DNA from: Thermoplasmata archaeon
GTDB lineage: Archaea > Thermoplasmatota > Thermoplasmata > Lutacidiplasmatales > UBA184
Direction of reading: 5' to 3'
DNA: 64,000 nucleotides
Assembly: GCA_021844945.1 (NCBI GenBank)
Contig: JAKBSJ010000001.1
Location: 341,826 to 405,825 of the forward strand
The notes under the pieces are model-generated. The model did no database searches. It had not been told where the DNA came from and saw only the letters and a list, made by a program, of their open reading frames with translations. Of this stretch, positions 16,146 through 25,068 are shown piece after piece. The position numbers were made by a program, and so were the translations under genes. Numbering within the stretch: the first letter of the stretch is position 1; each line of letters starts with the position of its first letter.

Positions 16146-17006
16146 ATGCCGGGATCCACGGTGGCGATTCTCTCGATCGGTAACGAGATCCTTCTGGGCG
16201 ATATCCCGAACTCGAACGCCCAGTGGCTCTGCCGCGAGTTCACCAAACGCGGAGCGGATGTTCGACATGTCGCGATCGTCGGCGATGTTGACGCCGAGAT
16301 CGCGATCGAGCTCAACCACGCCCTTACGTACGCGCCTCGCTTGCTCGTCACCACCGGCGGGCTGGGACCGACGGACGACGATCGCAGCGTCGGCGCCGTG
16401 GCCCAAGCTCTGGATCTGGAGCTCGCGTTCGATCCGGTCGCAGGCTCGATGGTGGAGTCGTTCTACGCGAAGTTGGGCGAGCGCGGTCTGGTCCCGATGA
16501 CGGGCCTGACGCCTCCTCGAAGGAAGATGGCTCTCCTCCCCCGAGGGAGCCGCGCGCTCACGAACCGCGTCGGTGCCGCTCCCGGCGTCTTCCTTTCCCG
16601 CGGCGCCACCCAGATCGTGCTCCTTCCCGGGGTCCCGGAGGAGATGCAGGATATCGTGCAGGGAGCGCTCGCGCCGGAGCTCGACTCCCTGCTCGGGCCC
16701 GGGAGCTATCGCGAGATAGAGCGGTTCGCCCATATCTCGGACGAGTCGGTCCTCGCGCCGCTGCTTCGCGGCATCGTCGAGCGGCACCCGGAGGTGTATG
16801 TGAAGTCGCGCGCAGAGGTCTTTGGCCGCAGCCCTTCTTTCCGCATCACACTCTCGTGCCGGACGGTGAACCATGAGGCGGTCGAGCGCCTCCTTCTCGA
16901 AGCCCAGGGTGACCTAGAGCAGACACTCGCCGCGCACAAAATCCTCCTGGACGACGACGGAGAGGCGCCCGACCGAGTTGAACACTGGGCCGGGAACTCA
17001 TCGTAG
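16146..17006 (+). CDS. CinA/MoaB-like molybdopterin-binding-domain protein
   Basis: The ATG at 16146 (MPGSTVAILSIGNEILLG) is preferred over the GTG at 16134; both lie just downstream of tRNA-Thr. The 286-residue product has the MoCF-biosynthesis/CinA N-terminal fold: GNEILLGDIPNSNAQ, TTGGLGPTDDDRSV (the MPT-binding loop) and LPGVPEEMQ. The C-terminal amidohydrolase domain of full-length bacterial CinA is absent. Stand-alone archaeal forms are related to ADP-ribose or NMN-processing CinA proteins, and the true substrate is not settled by sequence. Confidence 0.82.
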   Translation: MPGSTVAILSIGNEILLGDIPNSNAQWLCREFTKRGADVRHVAIVGDVDAEIAIELNHALTYAPRLLVTTGGLGPTDDDRSVGAVAQALDLELAFDPVAGSMVESFYAKLGERGLVPMTGLTPPRRKMALLPRGSRALTNRVGAAPGVFLSRGATQIVLLPGVPEEMQDIVQGALAPELDSLLGPGSYREIERFAHISDESVLAPLLRGIVERHPEVYVKSRAEVFGRSPSFRITLSCRTVNHEAVERLLLEAQGDLEQTLAAHKILLDDDGEAPDRVEHWAGNSS

Positions 17007-17031
17007 GCGCGCGCGGCGTCGGGTCCGACTC

Positions 17032-17829
17032 CTAGATCGCATTCACGGCGAAGCCTACGACGAATCCGACGAGAATCCCCGCGTACACGAGCCGGTTACG
17101 AGCGAGCGAGGCCGCGCGGGTCTCGAGCGGACGGAAGGCCACGCGGAGCATCGGCATGATCACGTAGGTGATGGCTCCGATCGCCAGAGCATCAAAGATG
17201 ACCAACAATAGGGGGCTCGTCCAGAAGTATCCCACCGCGCCGCCGATCAGCGTAGGCGCCCCCCCGATGAGAAAGAGTCCGACCATGGTCGCGACGGTTC
17301 GGCGGGCGTTGGTACCGAGGAACGGAGAGGCGATGGGGAAGCCTTCGGTGATGTTCTGCAAGAAGAATCCCAGGAAGACCACCGCGACTACCCCGAGCGA
17401 CCCCGCGGCCCAGTTTCCCCCGAAGACGAGCCCCTCGGTCAGGTTCTGAAGCCCGATCCCGAGGGCAATGATGATGGCGGTGGTCCGCGGCCCGCTGATG
17501 CCGTCGGAAGTCGCCTCGGTGGCGAGAGGAGAACCACGGGGGATGTTGTCCACAAAATACAGAACCGCGAAGGCAACGACGAACGCGACCGCGAACGCGA
17601 TCGAGTACCAAGGGTTCGCCACGTAGCTCCCGTTCGGATACAGTATCGTGGAGGCGTCGGAGAACACGTCCGCCAGAAGGAAGATCAGGATTCCGATTGC
17701 CGCTGCGTTGAGTCCAACTGCCCACCGACCCTGCGCCCGACGGCTGTACACGATGGGGAGGGATAGGAAGATCGAGAATCCCATGGCGGCCGTCAGCAGG
17801 ATAAACACGCCGAAGTCCGCCCCGACCAT
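17032..17829 (-). CDS. ZIP-family metal transporter (GufA/ZIP11-like)
   Basis: A 265-residue membrane protein with about eight predicted segments. The two metal-site helices read GIGLQNLTEGL and GFFLQNITEGFP, the family's xNxxEG pattern, but with Gln in place of the usual His in both. A His-to-Gln change in the first helix is known in the GufA/ZIP11 group. ZIP proteins move divalent metals, often zinc, into the cytosol. The cytoplasmic loop is short and lacks a His cluster. It is convergent with the CinA-like gene. Metal specificity is unknown. Confidence 0.82.
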   Translation of the reverse strand: MVGADFGVFILLTAAMGFSIFLSLPIVYSRRAQGRWAVGLNAAAIGILIFLLADVFSDASTILYPNGSYVANPWYSIAFAVAFVVAFAVLYFVDNIPRGSPLATEATSDGISGPRTTAIIIALGIGLQNLTEGLVFGGNWAAGSLGVVAVVFLGFFLQNITEGFPIASPFLGTNARRTVATMVGLFLIGGAPTLIGGAVGYFWTSPLLLVIFDALAIGAITYVIMPMLRVAFRPLETRAASLARNRLVYAGILVGFVVGFAVNAI

Positions 17830-17972
17830 CGTTCGCCGAGGTCGCGTACCGGGCCGCGCTTATAGTTTCTTGGCGTGAATCATACGCCCCGGGCCATCAC
17901 GTTGTGAATGAACTCGCACCCTTAACGGGTGACGCCGCGTAAGCTCTTCCAACGGCGAAGGCTCAACGAAGG

Positions 17973-18419
17973 TTACGCCGGAGGAGAAGCGAAGCGCCGC
18001 ATCGCCGCCTCGACGTGGGGTCCCGGACGCATACCTACGACGACATCGACGACCTTGCCCTCGGGGTCTAGGAGGAATGTCACTCGCTTCGCCATTCCAA
18101 AGATCCCGAGGACGCCGTAGGCCTTCGCCACCGACCTCTGGGTATCCGAGAGCAGCGGGAACGCGAGGTGGCAGCGATCCGAGAACTCCTTCTGGCGATC
18201 GGTCGAGTCGACACTAATCCCTAGGACCGCCACCCGGTGAGCGGTAAGGTCGGGCTCGTGGGATTGGAACCCTTGAGCCTCGCGCGTGCACCCGGGTGTC
18301 ATCGCTCGAGGGTAGAAGTACAAAACCACTGGGCGACCTCGAAAACCTGAAAGCGAAACCACGTGTCCGTTCTGGTCCGGCAAAGAGAAATCCGGCGCTA
18401 CGTCGCCGATCCCAACCAT
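17973..18419 (-). CDS. Peroxiredoxin, BCP/AhpC-TSA type
   Basis: A 148-residue thiol peroxidase that reduces peroxides. The peroxidatic Cys is in YFYPRAMTPGCTREA at about residue 46, and a second Cys is near residue 84 (DRCHLAF). The N-terminal GDVAPDFSLPDQNG is typical of the bacterioferritin-comigratory protein branch. It starts 20 nt after the aldo/keto-reductase-like gene on the minus strand, so the two may form an operon. Confidence 0.92.
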   Translation of the reverse strand: MVGIGDVAPDFSLPDQNGHVVSLSGFRGRPVVLYFYPRAMTPGCTREAQGFQSHEPDLTAHRVAVLGISVDSTDRQKEFSDRCHLAFPLLSDTQRSVAKAYGVLGIFGMAKRVTFLLDPEGKVVDVVVGMRPGPHVEAAMRRFASPPA

Positions 18420-18439
18420 AGTGGCCGGAGCGGCTGCCC

Positions 18440-19372
18440 CTAGTCAAGGCTTGCCCTTGGGGTCTCCCGTCCCACCGCGGAAGAATCAGAAACACGATGG
18501 GCCTCTTCGATCGTGAGCGGAGGCGTCTCTTCCCAACCGGCGAACTCCTCGATCCTTTCGGGAGGGGGAATAGCGACCAACGCGGCATAGACTCCCGGCT
18601 GGTCTAAAGCCCAGCGAATTGCGGCCTGGCCCAGTGTCCTCCGACCGCGAATGGCCAGGAACCCGAACCGGAGCGCCGGAGCCATCTCTTCCGCCAGCGT
18701 TCGGATGGGCAGGGGTCCCCCGGGTACCCTTTCGGGGCTAGGCCCGGAGGACGGTCCGAGACCGGCGAGTCGCCCGCCGGCCAGAACGTTCCGAGCGAGA
18801 AAGGGGGCCCCCCCGAGGACCGCTCCGGGCCGCGCGCCTTGTTCGAGGAGCGAAAGCGTTCCAGAGGCGAACTTCGGTACGTCGGCGATGGCCGCGAATC
18901 GTGCCCAAGCGGAGAGCGGGACTCCCCATCCTTGGATCGTCCCCTTCGTGACTAGCCCCTCGAGCCTTTGGGCGACGCCCGCGAGGTTCTCCCCCCCATC
19001 AGCGACCGGGTCCCACTCAATCCAGAGCTGGGGAACGGTTCGCCCACTTCTACGCAGCGGGGGAAGGGTCGACTCTAGGCTCGCTTGCCAAGCGTCGGGG
19101 TCGGACAAACCAAGCGAGGCGCCCGGCAGGTCTCGGATCGACCGGGCCAAAACTACGTACGCATCGAGATCGGCGAGAACGCCGCTCTCCCAGAGCGGCC
19201 GCTCGGCGACCGCGCCACCCGCCTCTCCCCACGCCAGAAGGTTGATTCCTCGATCGACCGACCGGCGAAGCAAGATCTCGAGCGAGTTCCGATTCCGCAG
19301 ATCGTGCGGGCCCAGTTCCCACCCTAGGGCCGATATTGAGGCCTGCGTACCGGGCCATGTCCAGGTCCTCAT
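18440..19372 (-). CDS. Divergent aldo/keto reductase-like protein
   Basis: A 310-residue TIM-barrel protein that looks like the aldo/keto reductase family: the N-terminal ISALGWELG, LLRRSVDRGINLLAW, a repeated helical pattern, and GQAAIRWALDQPGV near residue 255 are in family order. I cannot find the conserved catalytic Tyr-containing motif or the Lys of the tetrad, and active-site residues seem to be replaced. It may therefore use another chemistry or be non-catalytic. It lies upstream of the peroxiredoxin gene. The fold call is moderate and the substrate unknown. Confidence 0.65.
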   Translation of the reverse strand: MRTWTWPGTQASISALGWELGPHDLRNRNSLEILLRRSVDRGINLLAWGEAGGAVAERPLWESGVLADLDAYVVLARSIRDLPGASLGLSDPDAWQASLESTLPPLRRSGRTVPQLWIEWDPVADGGENLAGVAQRLEGLVTKGTIQGWGVPLSAWARFAAIADVPKFASGTLSLLEQGARPGAVLGGAPFLARNVLAGGRLAGLGPSSGPSPERVPGGPLPIRTLAEEMAPALRFGFLAIRGRRTLGQAAIRWALDQPGVYAALVAIPPPERIEEFAGWEETPPLTIEEAHRVSDSSAVGRETPRASLD

Positions 19373-19466
19373 CGCTCGAATCGAGGGTAGCCAACCGGAG
19401 AATTAGAGGGCCACCGACCTCCTCACGAAGCTATCGCGTTATCTCGCGTCGGGCGCTGTCCGCGCC

Positions 19467-21125
19467 GTGCCGTCGATCCTACCGAAACTCCCGCTCACCG
19501 AACGGTTCCGTCCGTCTCGACTCGACGAGCTCGCCGGGAATGCGCGGGCGCGCGCCGAGTTGCGGTCTTGGGCCGAGGGGTGGAAGGGTACTTCGCCGCC
19601 TTCTCACCGGGCCGCGATCCTCGTCGGACCTCCGGGAGTCGGGAAGACGTCGGGGGCCATTGCTCTTGCCGACGAGCTAGGCTGGTCCCTCGTCGAGATG
19701 AATGCGTCCGATGCTCGGAACGCCGGTGCTATCGAGCGCGTGGCGGGCCGCGCCTCGCTCGCACGCTCGTTCGGCGCGGACGGACGCATGAGCGCCCACA
19801 GCCGAACGTTGATTCTCCTAGATGAGGCGGATTGCCTTAGCGGCCGTCTGGGCTCGGAGGCTCGGCCACCCCCCGCCTCGGTCGGGTTCCGGGAGTTCCT
19901 CCACGACCGATACGGGACGGTCGCCGCGGTGAACGAGGCGTGGGGGCTCGGAACGGCCGGCCAGCCCCCGGCGTTCGAGGCGTGGGAGTCGATACCCAAG
20001 TTCCCGGGGCGCCAGCGGTGGGCCGCCCTCGCCGCTTCCCAGCAGGATGTTCGCGACTGGCGAGGTATGGAGAAGAAGGTCGATCTTACCGATAGAGGGG
20101 GGCTCGGAGCCATCGCACAGTTGGTGAGGGAGACGAGACAGCCGCTGGTGCTCACCGTGAACGATGATCGAACGCTCTTCCGCTACTCCCCCGTCTTTCG
20201 CGCGAACGCGACCCGCATTCGATTCCAACCCGTGACCGACGCCGAGGTACGCCAACTCTTGCGGCGCATTGCGCGTCACGAAAGGTTGGCGGTGGACAGT
20301 CGCGCGATCGAGGCGATCGTGGCTAGGGTCCACGGCGATCTGAGAGCGGCGCTCAATGACCTAGATGCGATCTGGCCGCTGCCGCCCGGCCCCGCCCAGA
20401 TCTCGGTGCTCGGGCCGCGGGACCGTTCGGCGGACCTAGCCGCACTGGTCGGAGAAGCGCTCGGCATGGCACGGTACTATCGGAACGTGGAGGTCCAGGA
20501 CCGGATCGATGCGACGCCCGACGAACTCGAGCCGTGGATCGAAGAAAACCTTCCAAGGGCCGCCATGGATCCGATCCATCGGTCCGCGGGATTTGACGAG
20601 CTCGCCTACTCGAATCTCTTGCTGGCCCGCGCCCGCCGGTATCGGGTCTATGGTCTGTGGAGTTCCGCTTCCGAAATCATGACCGGCGGCGTCGGTCTCG
20701 CCGTGCGTGATACCCCCTTCCGACCGATCGAACCGGCCTTCCCTCAGTTCCTTGGAGAGATGGGGCGCTCGAAAATCACCCGGGCGACGCGGGAGCAGGT
20801 TCTCGCGAAGCTGGGTCCCCTCGCCCACCTCTCGAGGGAGAAGCTCCGAGACGGGGCCATCGATTTCTACGAAGTGTCGTTCCAACGCGCGATGTCGACC
20901 GCGGCCGCCGATGTGGGATGGCGGAATCTCGGGCGAGGGATTGTCCGAGAGGCCGAGCTCGCTCCCGAGGAGGTCGCTTTCTTGGCGGCGGTGGAACCCG
21001 ATTTCTCCGGCGTGGAGGCTCTCTACGCCCCGCCCGAGGTCGATGGGCGGCCTTCGCTCGCTACCCCCCCGTCCCCACCGAACCGCTCATCTCCGTCCCA
21101 GCATCGCCTCTCCGACTTCGAATGA
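19467..21125 (+). CDS. rfcL: Replication factor C large subunit (clamp loader) with insertion
   Basis: A 552-residue AAA+ subunit of the archaeal clamp loader that places PCNA on primed DNA. Walker A is VGPPGVGKTS at residues 53-62, Walker B LILLDEAD at 115-122, sensor 1 LTVNDDRT near 229-236. The C-terminus ends in QHRLSDFE, a PIP-box-like PCNA-binding motif. Between Walker B and the conserved DRGG segment there is an insertion of about 80 residues (124-206) containing HDRYGTVAAVNEAWG. This is much longer than the short loop usual in RfcL. The small-subunit gene is not in the window. The start GTG/ATG region follows the aldo/keto-reductase-like gene divergently. It overlaps Dph6 by 4 nt. Confidence 0.92.
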   Translation: MPSILPKLPLTERFRPSRLDELAGNARARAELRSWAEGWKGTSPPSHRAAILVGPPGVGKTSGAIALADELGWSLVEMNASDARNAGAIERVAGRASLARSFGADGRMSAHSRTLILLDEADCLSGRLGSEARPPPASVGFREFLHDRYGTVAAVNEAWGLGTAGQPPAFEAWESIPKFPGRQRWAALAASQQDVRDWRGMEKKVDLTDRGGLGAIAQLVRETRQPLVLTVNDDRTLFRYSPVFRANATRIRFQPVTDAEVRQLLRRIARHERLAVDSRAIEAIVARVHGDLRAALNDLDAIWPLPPGPAQISVLGPRDRSADLAALVGEALGMARYYRNVEVQDRIDATPDELEPWIEENLPRAAMDPIHRSAGFDELAYSNLLLARARRYRVYGLWSSASEIMTGGVGLAVRDTPFRPIEPAFPQFLGEMGRSKITRATREQVLAKLGPLAHLSREKLRDGAIDFYEVSFQRAMSTAAADVGWRNLGRGIVREAELAPEEVAFLAAVEPDFSGVEALYAPPEVDGRPSLATPPSPPNRSSPSQHRLSDFE

Positions 21126-21844
21126 GCGGCGTAACGATGCCCGCGAGCTCGGCAAGCGGGCGCCCCAAGGCCGTGGTGTCGTGGAGCAGCGGGAAGGATT
21201 CGGCCTTCTCGCTCTACGAGGTGCGTCGTGCGGGGAAGCTCGACGTCGTCGGACTGCTCACCACCGTCACGGAGACGTTCGCCCGCGTTTCAATGCACGG
21301 CGTCCGGGAGTCGGTGCTCGAAGCCCAGGCGGTCGCGGCCGGACTACCGCTCTACCGGGTCTCCATCCCATCACCGTGTCCGAACGAAGTATACGAGGCC
21401 AAGATGGCCGACATGGTCCGGCGACTGAGGCTGGACGGAGTCACCCAAGTCGTCTTCGGAGACCTCTATCTCGAGGACATACGCCGTTACCGGGAACAGC
21501 ATCTCGATGGCACCGGTATCACACCGGTGTTCCCTTTGTGGGGGCGACCCACCGAAGCGCTCGCCCGCACCATGATCCGGTCGGGGCTTCGCGCGACGCT
21601 GGTCGCCGTCGATCCTCGCAAACTCCCGGCCCGGTTCGCGGGTCGCGCGTTCGACGAGTCGCTCCTTGCCGATCTTCCCGCCGGCACCGATCCGTGCGGC
21701 GAGAACGGAGAATTTCACACGTGCGTGACCGCCGGGCCGATGTTCACCGCGCCGTTGCGGGTCCACCCAGGGCCGGTCGTAGAACGGGACGGGTTCGTGT
21801 TCGCGGACGTGATTCCCGATGACCTCGGGGAGAAGCGCGCCTAA
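21122..21844 (+). CDS. dph6: Diphthine-ammonia ligase Dph6-type ATP pyrophosphatase
   Basis: The start is the ATG at 21122, in ATGA overlap with the rfcL stop; a longer frame upstream is antisense noise within rfcL. The 240-residue product has the N-type PP-loop SWSSGKDSAFSLYE at about residues 20-33, and the family motifs VFGDLYLEDIRRYRE and GENGEFHT. Dph6 amidates diphthine to diphthamide on elongation factor 2. Coupling to the clamp loader puts translation and replication genes in one transcript. Confidence 0.9.
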   Translation: MSGVTMPASSASGRPKAVVSWSSGKDSAFSLYEVRRAGKLDVVGLLTTVTETFARVSMHGVRESVLEAQAVAAGLPLYRVSIPSPCPNEVYEAKMADMVRRLRLDGVTQVVFGDLYLEDIRRYREQHLDGTGITPVFPLWGRPTEALARTMIRSGLRATLVAVDPRKLPARFAGRAFDESLLADLPAGTDPCGENGEFHTCVTAGPMFTAPLRVHPGPVVERDGFVFADVIPDDLGEKRA

Positions 21845-22278
21845 GCGAGCCGGGCGTTCACCGAGATCGCGACGTTGCCCTTGAGCGCTTGGGAGACGGG
21901 ACAGCCTTCGCTCGCACCCTTTGCCGCCGCCTGGAACTGCTCGGGGGTGATCCCCGGGACATGCCCGACGACCGTGAGCTCCTCCGTGGTGATCTTCCAG
22001 GCCTCGCCGATCTTGTCGAACGTCGCGACTGCCGTGACCTCGAGCTTCGTCGGAGGGTGTTGCTGCCGGCCCAGAGCCGCGGACAGCGCCATCGAAAAGC
22101 ACGATGCGTGGGCCGCGGCCAGGAGCTCTTCCGGGCTTGTCTGGGTTCCCTGCTGTTCGGTACGCGCGGCCCAGCTAACGTTCACCGTAGGGAGAGCGCC
22201 CGGAGCCCCGTGAACCGTCCCGTGTCCCTTGATCAGGTCGCCTTCCCACACTGCTTGGGCCGTGCGTCTCGCGGTCAT
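21841..22278 (-). CDS. osmC: OsmC-family hydroperoxide reductase
   Basis: A 145-residue protein of the OsmC/Ohr family, which reduces organic hydroperoxides with a Cys pair. The two conserved cysteines are in AAAHASCFSMAL (about residue 60) and EGCPVSQAL (about residue 125). The TSPEELLAAA segment is typical of the OsmC branch. It is convergent with Dph6, overlapping by 4 nt. A second, more distant OsmC-like gene is at 56981. Confidence 0.92.
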   Translation of the reverse strand: MTARRTAQAVWEGDLIKGHGTVHGAPGALPTVNVSWAARTEQQGTQTSPEELLAAAHASCFSMALSAALGRQQHPPTKLEVTAVATFDKIGEAWKITTEELTVVGHVPGITPEQFQAAAKGASEGCPVSQALKGNVAISVNARLA

Positions 22279-22405
22279 GAGTCGTCCAACCCGGCGGGCG
22301 ATTTAACGTGAGCCCGCCTCGAAAGCGGCTCAGGGCGGAACGCCTTTACCTGCTCGGAGCGATGGCGGCGAACCCCGCCGGCCACGGGCTCGAGGTTCAC
22401 GTACG

Positions 22406-23167
22406 ATGGTACCACGCTACAACGCACAAGCGCTGCGCGCGAGTTGGGAACGCCAGCAGAACTCCCTCGTGATCGGCCGGGAGATGCGGTTCAACGTCCT
22501 GTTGACCGTACTCAAGGCCGGAACGCGCGCGCGCGCCCGCATCCTCGACCTGGGGTGTGGCACCGGCGCGTTCAGCGAGCGGATCCTCCGGGAGCTTCCG
22601 GGCGCTCGCGTGTGGGGGGTCGATTACGACCCCGTCCTCTTGCGCATCGGCCGGGAGGGTCTTCGCGCGGATCGGCATCGCCTTGAGTGGGTCGAGGCCG
22701 ATCTGCGCTCGCCCACGTGGACGCGGGCCTTGCCGAGAGGAAGGTGGGACGCCATCGTATCCACCACCGCGCTGCACTGGATCGAGCCCGCCCCGCTCTC
22801 CCGGCTTTACGGGACGATCGCGCGCCTGTTGCGCCCGGGGGGGATCTTCCTCAACGGTGATAATCTTCCGTTCGATCCTCCGAGCGCGCGGCTTCGCCGG
22901 CTCATGCGCGCTCTGCGCCGAGAGCGCCGCGCTCGTAAGCGGACCCCGGGGGTTCTCGACTGGGACGAGTGGTGGGCACGTACCCGATCGATCCGGGAGC
23001 TCGCTCCGGAGTTCCGGGAACGCGATCGCCGCTACCCACACCCTCACGGCGATGAGCGTGTGAATCCGGTCTCCTGGCATCTGCGGACGCTGCGCGCGAA
23101 GGGGTTCCGCGAGAGCGCGGTGGTCTGGCAGTATTTCTCAAACCGTGTCGTGATCGGGATCCGATAG
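22406..23167 (+). CDS. Class I SAM-dependent methyltransferase (Tam/UbiE-like)
   Basis: A 253-residue Rossmann-fold methyltransferase. Motif I is ILDLGCGTGAFSE at about residues 46-58, the acidic residue of motif II is in VWGVDYD, and a motif-IV-like VSTTALHWIEP has the ALHW signature seen in trans-aconitate methyltransferase relatives. RLLRPGGIFLNGDN is the post-IV strand. The substrate is unknown. It is followed by MarC on the same strand at a 51-nt gap. Confidence 0.85.
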   Translation: MVPRYNAQALRASWERQQNSLVIGREMRFNVLLTVLKAGTRARARILDLGCGTGAFSERILRELPGARVWGVDYDPVLLRIGREGLRADRHRLEWVEADLRSPTWTRALPRGRWDAIVSTTALHWIEPAPLSRLYGTIARLLRPGGIFLNGDNLPFDPPSARLRRLMRALRRERRARKRTPGVLDWDEWWARTRSIRELAPEFRERDRRYPHPHGDERVNPVSWHLRTLRAKGFRESAVVWQYFSNRVVIGIR

Positions 23168-23218
23168 CCGGCTCGGAATCGTTATCTCCGCAGGGCTTGC
23201 TCGGCCCGCCCTCGAGGC

Positions 23219-23854
23219 GTGCCGGTGAGCGACTTCACCTACTTTCTGATCGCGGCGGTGGCGATCTTCGCCGTGGTGGACCCGATCGGCACCCTGCCGT
23301 TCTTCGCCGCCTTCACCATCGGATACGCTCCGGCCGATCGCCGAGTGGTCCTTCATCGGACGGTCCTTTTCTTCACGTCGATCCTGGTCGCCTTCGCCCT
23401 TGTGGGAAAGTTTCTCTTCGCGGCCTTCGGGTTCACGCTCTCCGCGTTCGAGATCGCCGGCGGCATCCTGCTGTTCATCGTCGCGTACGACATGCTTCGA
23501 GGGGAGATCGGTCCGACGAAGCTGACCGCCACCGACCGGGACGAAGCGATCCAGCGCCGAGACGAGATCTCGGTGTTCCCGCTAGCGATCCCGCTCCTCG
23601 CCGGCCCGGGCGCGATCTCCACCGTGATGATCTACGCGGGGAGCCCGAGCGCCGGTCCCCTCGGGGTCCTGGCCGCCGTCACCGGCGCCGTCTTCACCGG
23701 TGCCGCCACTTTCCTCATCTTCCGCTTCGGCCAGCGGATCCTGGACGTGCTGGGCCGCGTCGGGGTCATGGCCCTCACCCGAGTGCTCGGGCTCCTGCTC
23801 GCCGCCGTCGCGGTGCAGTTCGTGATCACCGGGATCTTGGGCGTCGGCTTCTAG
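23219..23854 (+). CDS. MarC-family integral membrane protein
   Basis: A 211-residue protein with six predicted membrane segments, and the hallmark NPIG-like sequence DPIGTLPFFAAFT after the first helix. FPLAIPLLAGPGAIST lies in the middle. The MarC/UPF0056 family is widespread and its transport role is undefined. The start is GTG at 23219, with another GTG two codons later. Its 3' end overlaps the end of the convergent DUF1684 gene by 29 nt. Confidence 0.88.
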   Translation: MPVSDFTYFLIAAVAIFAVVDPIGTLPFFAAFTIGYAPADRRVVLHRTVLFFTSILVAFALVGKFLFAAFGFTLSAFEIAGGILLFIVAYDMLRGEIGPTKLTATDRDEAIQRRDEISVFPLAIPLLAGPGAISTVMIYAGSPSAGPLGVLAAVTGAVFTGAATFLIFRFGQRILDVLGRVGVMALTRVLGLLLAAVAVQFVITGILGVGF

Positions 23855-24530
23855 TCCGAGGTAGGCGCTTCGGAACGCGGGCACGCGCGCGGGACCCTCT
23901 CGTTGGTCTCGGAGAGGGGAGCGGACGGGACTTCGCCGGCACGCGGGCGCGAACTCGATCGAGCAAGAGCGCGTTCGGCGTGCGCGGGTTGCGGTCCGCA
24001 GCCCAGACCTTCTCTCCCGCGCGAATCGCTACCGGTAGATCGTTCTCGCTCGGGGGGAAGCCGCATTCGTAGGCATCGGTGTAGGCGCAGTACGGGTTGA
24101 AGGAACGGTTGAAATCGAGCTCATACTCGTCGGATTCGTTGAGATCGAGCGTGAGGTAGCGCCCTGGCCCATACGTTTCCTTCCCGCTCGACGCGTCGCG
24201 GAACGGCACGAAGACCGAGGTCCCCACCCCCTCGCCGGCGTGGTAGACTCGCAGCCGGCACTCTCGGGAGCCGACGCGAAAGAGGAGGTCGCCGATGTGG
24301 CGCATGACGGACTGACCATCCCGATTCGTCCGAAGATACGATTCCTCCGGCACCTCGCGACGCTCGAGTCGTGCCGCGACTCGAAAGCGCGGGCTCGGTG
24401 GGAAGTATTTCAGCGGGTGGAAAGGGATACGCTCGGCGACGAACGGCGACTCGGGATCGCGGGCCATGAACTCGTCCTTCATCGCGCGCTCCTTCACGAG
24501 CTCGCGTAGCCACCCGTGGTCGTCCGTCAT
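23826..24530 (-). CDS. DUF1684 protein
   Basis: A 234-residue protein. The core matches DUF1684: KDEFMARDPESPF, RFHPLKYFPPSPRFRV-like spacing, GTSVFVPFRDASSGKETYGPGRYL, and the signature NPYCAYTDAYECGFPPSENDLPVAI near residues 175-198. Function of the family is not established. The last 35 or so residues are Arg/Pro-rich and lie over the convergent end of marC, so the stop may have moved into the neighbour. The organism's high GC makes such read-on likely. Confidence 0.82.
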   Translation of the reverse strand: MTDDHGWLRELVKERAMKDEFMARDPESPFVAERIPFHPLKYFPPSPRFRVAARLERREVPEESYLRTNRDGQSVMRHIGDLLFRVGSRECRLRVYHAGEGVGTSVFVPFRDASSGKETYGPGRYLTLDLNESDEYELDFNRSFNPYCAYTDAYECGFPPSENDLPVAIRAGEKVWAADRNPRTPNALLLDRVRARVPAKSRPLPSPRPTRGSRARARVPKRLPRTRSRRPRSR

Positions 24531-24600
24531 CGGCGCTCCGACCCGACGCGGAGCTTAAGAGTTCTGCCGCGGCCCTCCTCGGAGGACCCGTGCACGGAAC

Positions 24601-24963
24601 TCACATGTAGCCGAACTGGCGCTTCGCGAAGTCGCTCATCCGCTCGGGGGTCCAGGGGGGATCCCAGACCATCTCGACGGTCGCCGAGTGGACGTTGGGG
24701 ACCTTTTCGATCGCGGCTTTGATCTCTTCGGCAAGGATCCCGGCCACCGGGCATCCCGGCGCGGTCAGGGTCATGCGGAGCGTGACGTCGTCGTCCTTCC
24801 AGTCGAAGCCGTAGATGAGCCCGAGGTCGACGATGTTCATCGGGATCTCGGGATCGTAGATCTTCTTCAACTCGGCCGTCATGAGCACTTCGCGCTCGGA
24901 GTACCGCGACGGCACCACGTCGGGAGGACTGGGGTTACTCGGAGAGGGGGTCGCCTCGGCCAT
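24601..24963 (-). CDS. MIP18/DUF59 iron-sulfur assembly protein (SufT-like)
   Basis: A 120-residue protein with the DUF59/MIP18 fold: IYDPEIPMNIVDLGLIYG, TAPGCPVAGILAEEI with the conserved Cys, and VWDPPWTPERMS. This family (SufT, or the archaeal relative of eukaryotic CIA2) assists Fe-S cluster insertion. It lies 7.4 kb from the suf locus and is not in its operon. A TATA-like CCGATATATGG at about 24978-24988 on the complementary strand precedes the start at 24963. Confidence 0.9.
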   Translation of the reverse strand: MAEATPSPSNPSPPDVVPSRYSEREVLMTAELKKIYDPEIPMNIVDLGLIYGFDWKDDDVTLRMTLTAPGCPVAGILAEEIKAAIEKVPNVHSATVEMVWDPPWTPERMSDFAKRQFGYM

Positions 24964-24977
24964 CGATGACCTAGGGG

Positions 24978-24988
24978 AGGGACCGATA
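24978..24988 (-). promoter_or_regulatory. TATA box of the SufT-like gene
   Basis: The reverse strand reads CCATATATCGG, centred about 20 nt before the ATG at 24963. The short distance implies a leaderless or near-leaderless transcript. The divergent MptA gene has a separate, weaker element (CCTATTAG) near 25037. Confidence 0.5.
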
Positions 24989-25068
24989 TATGGCCGTTCC
25001 GGGCCTCGTTACTCGGGGCTCAGTTCGCCCGCGAACCCTATTAGCCGGGTGCACCCGTGGAGCGGGAG

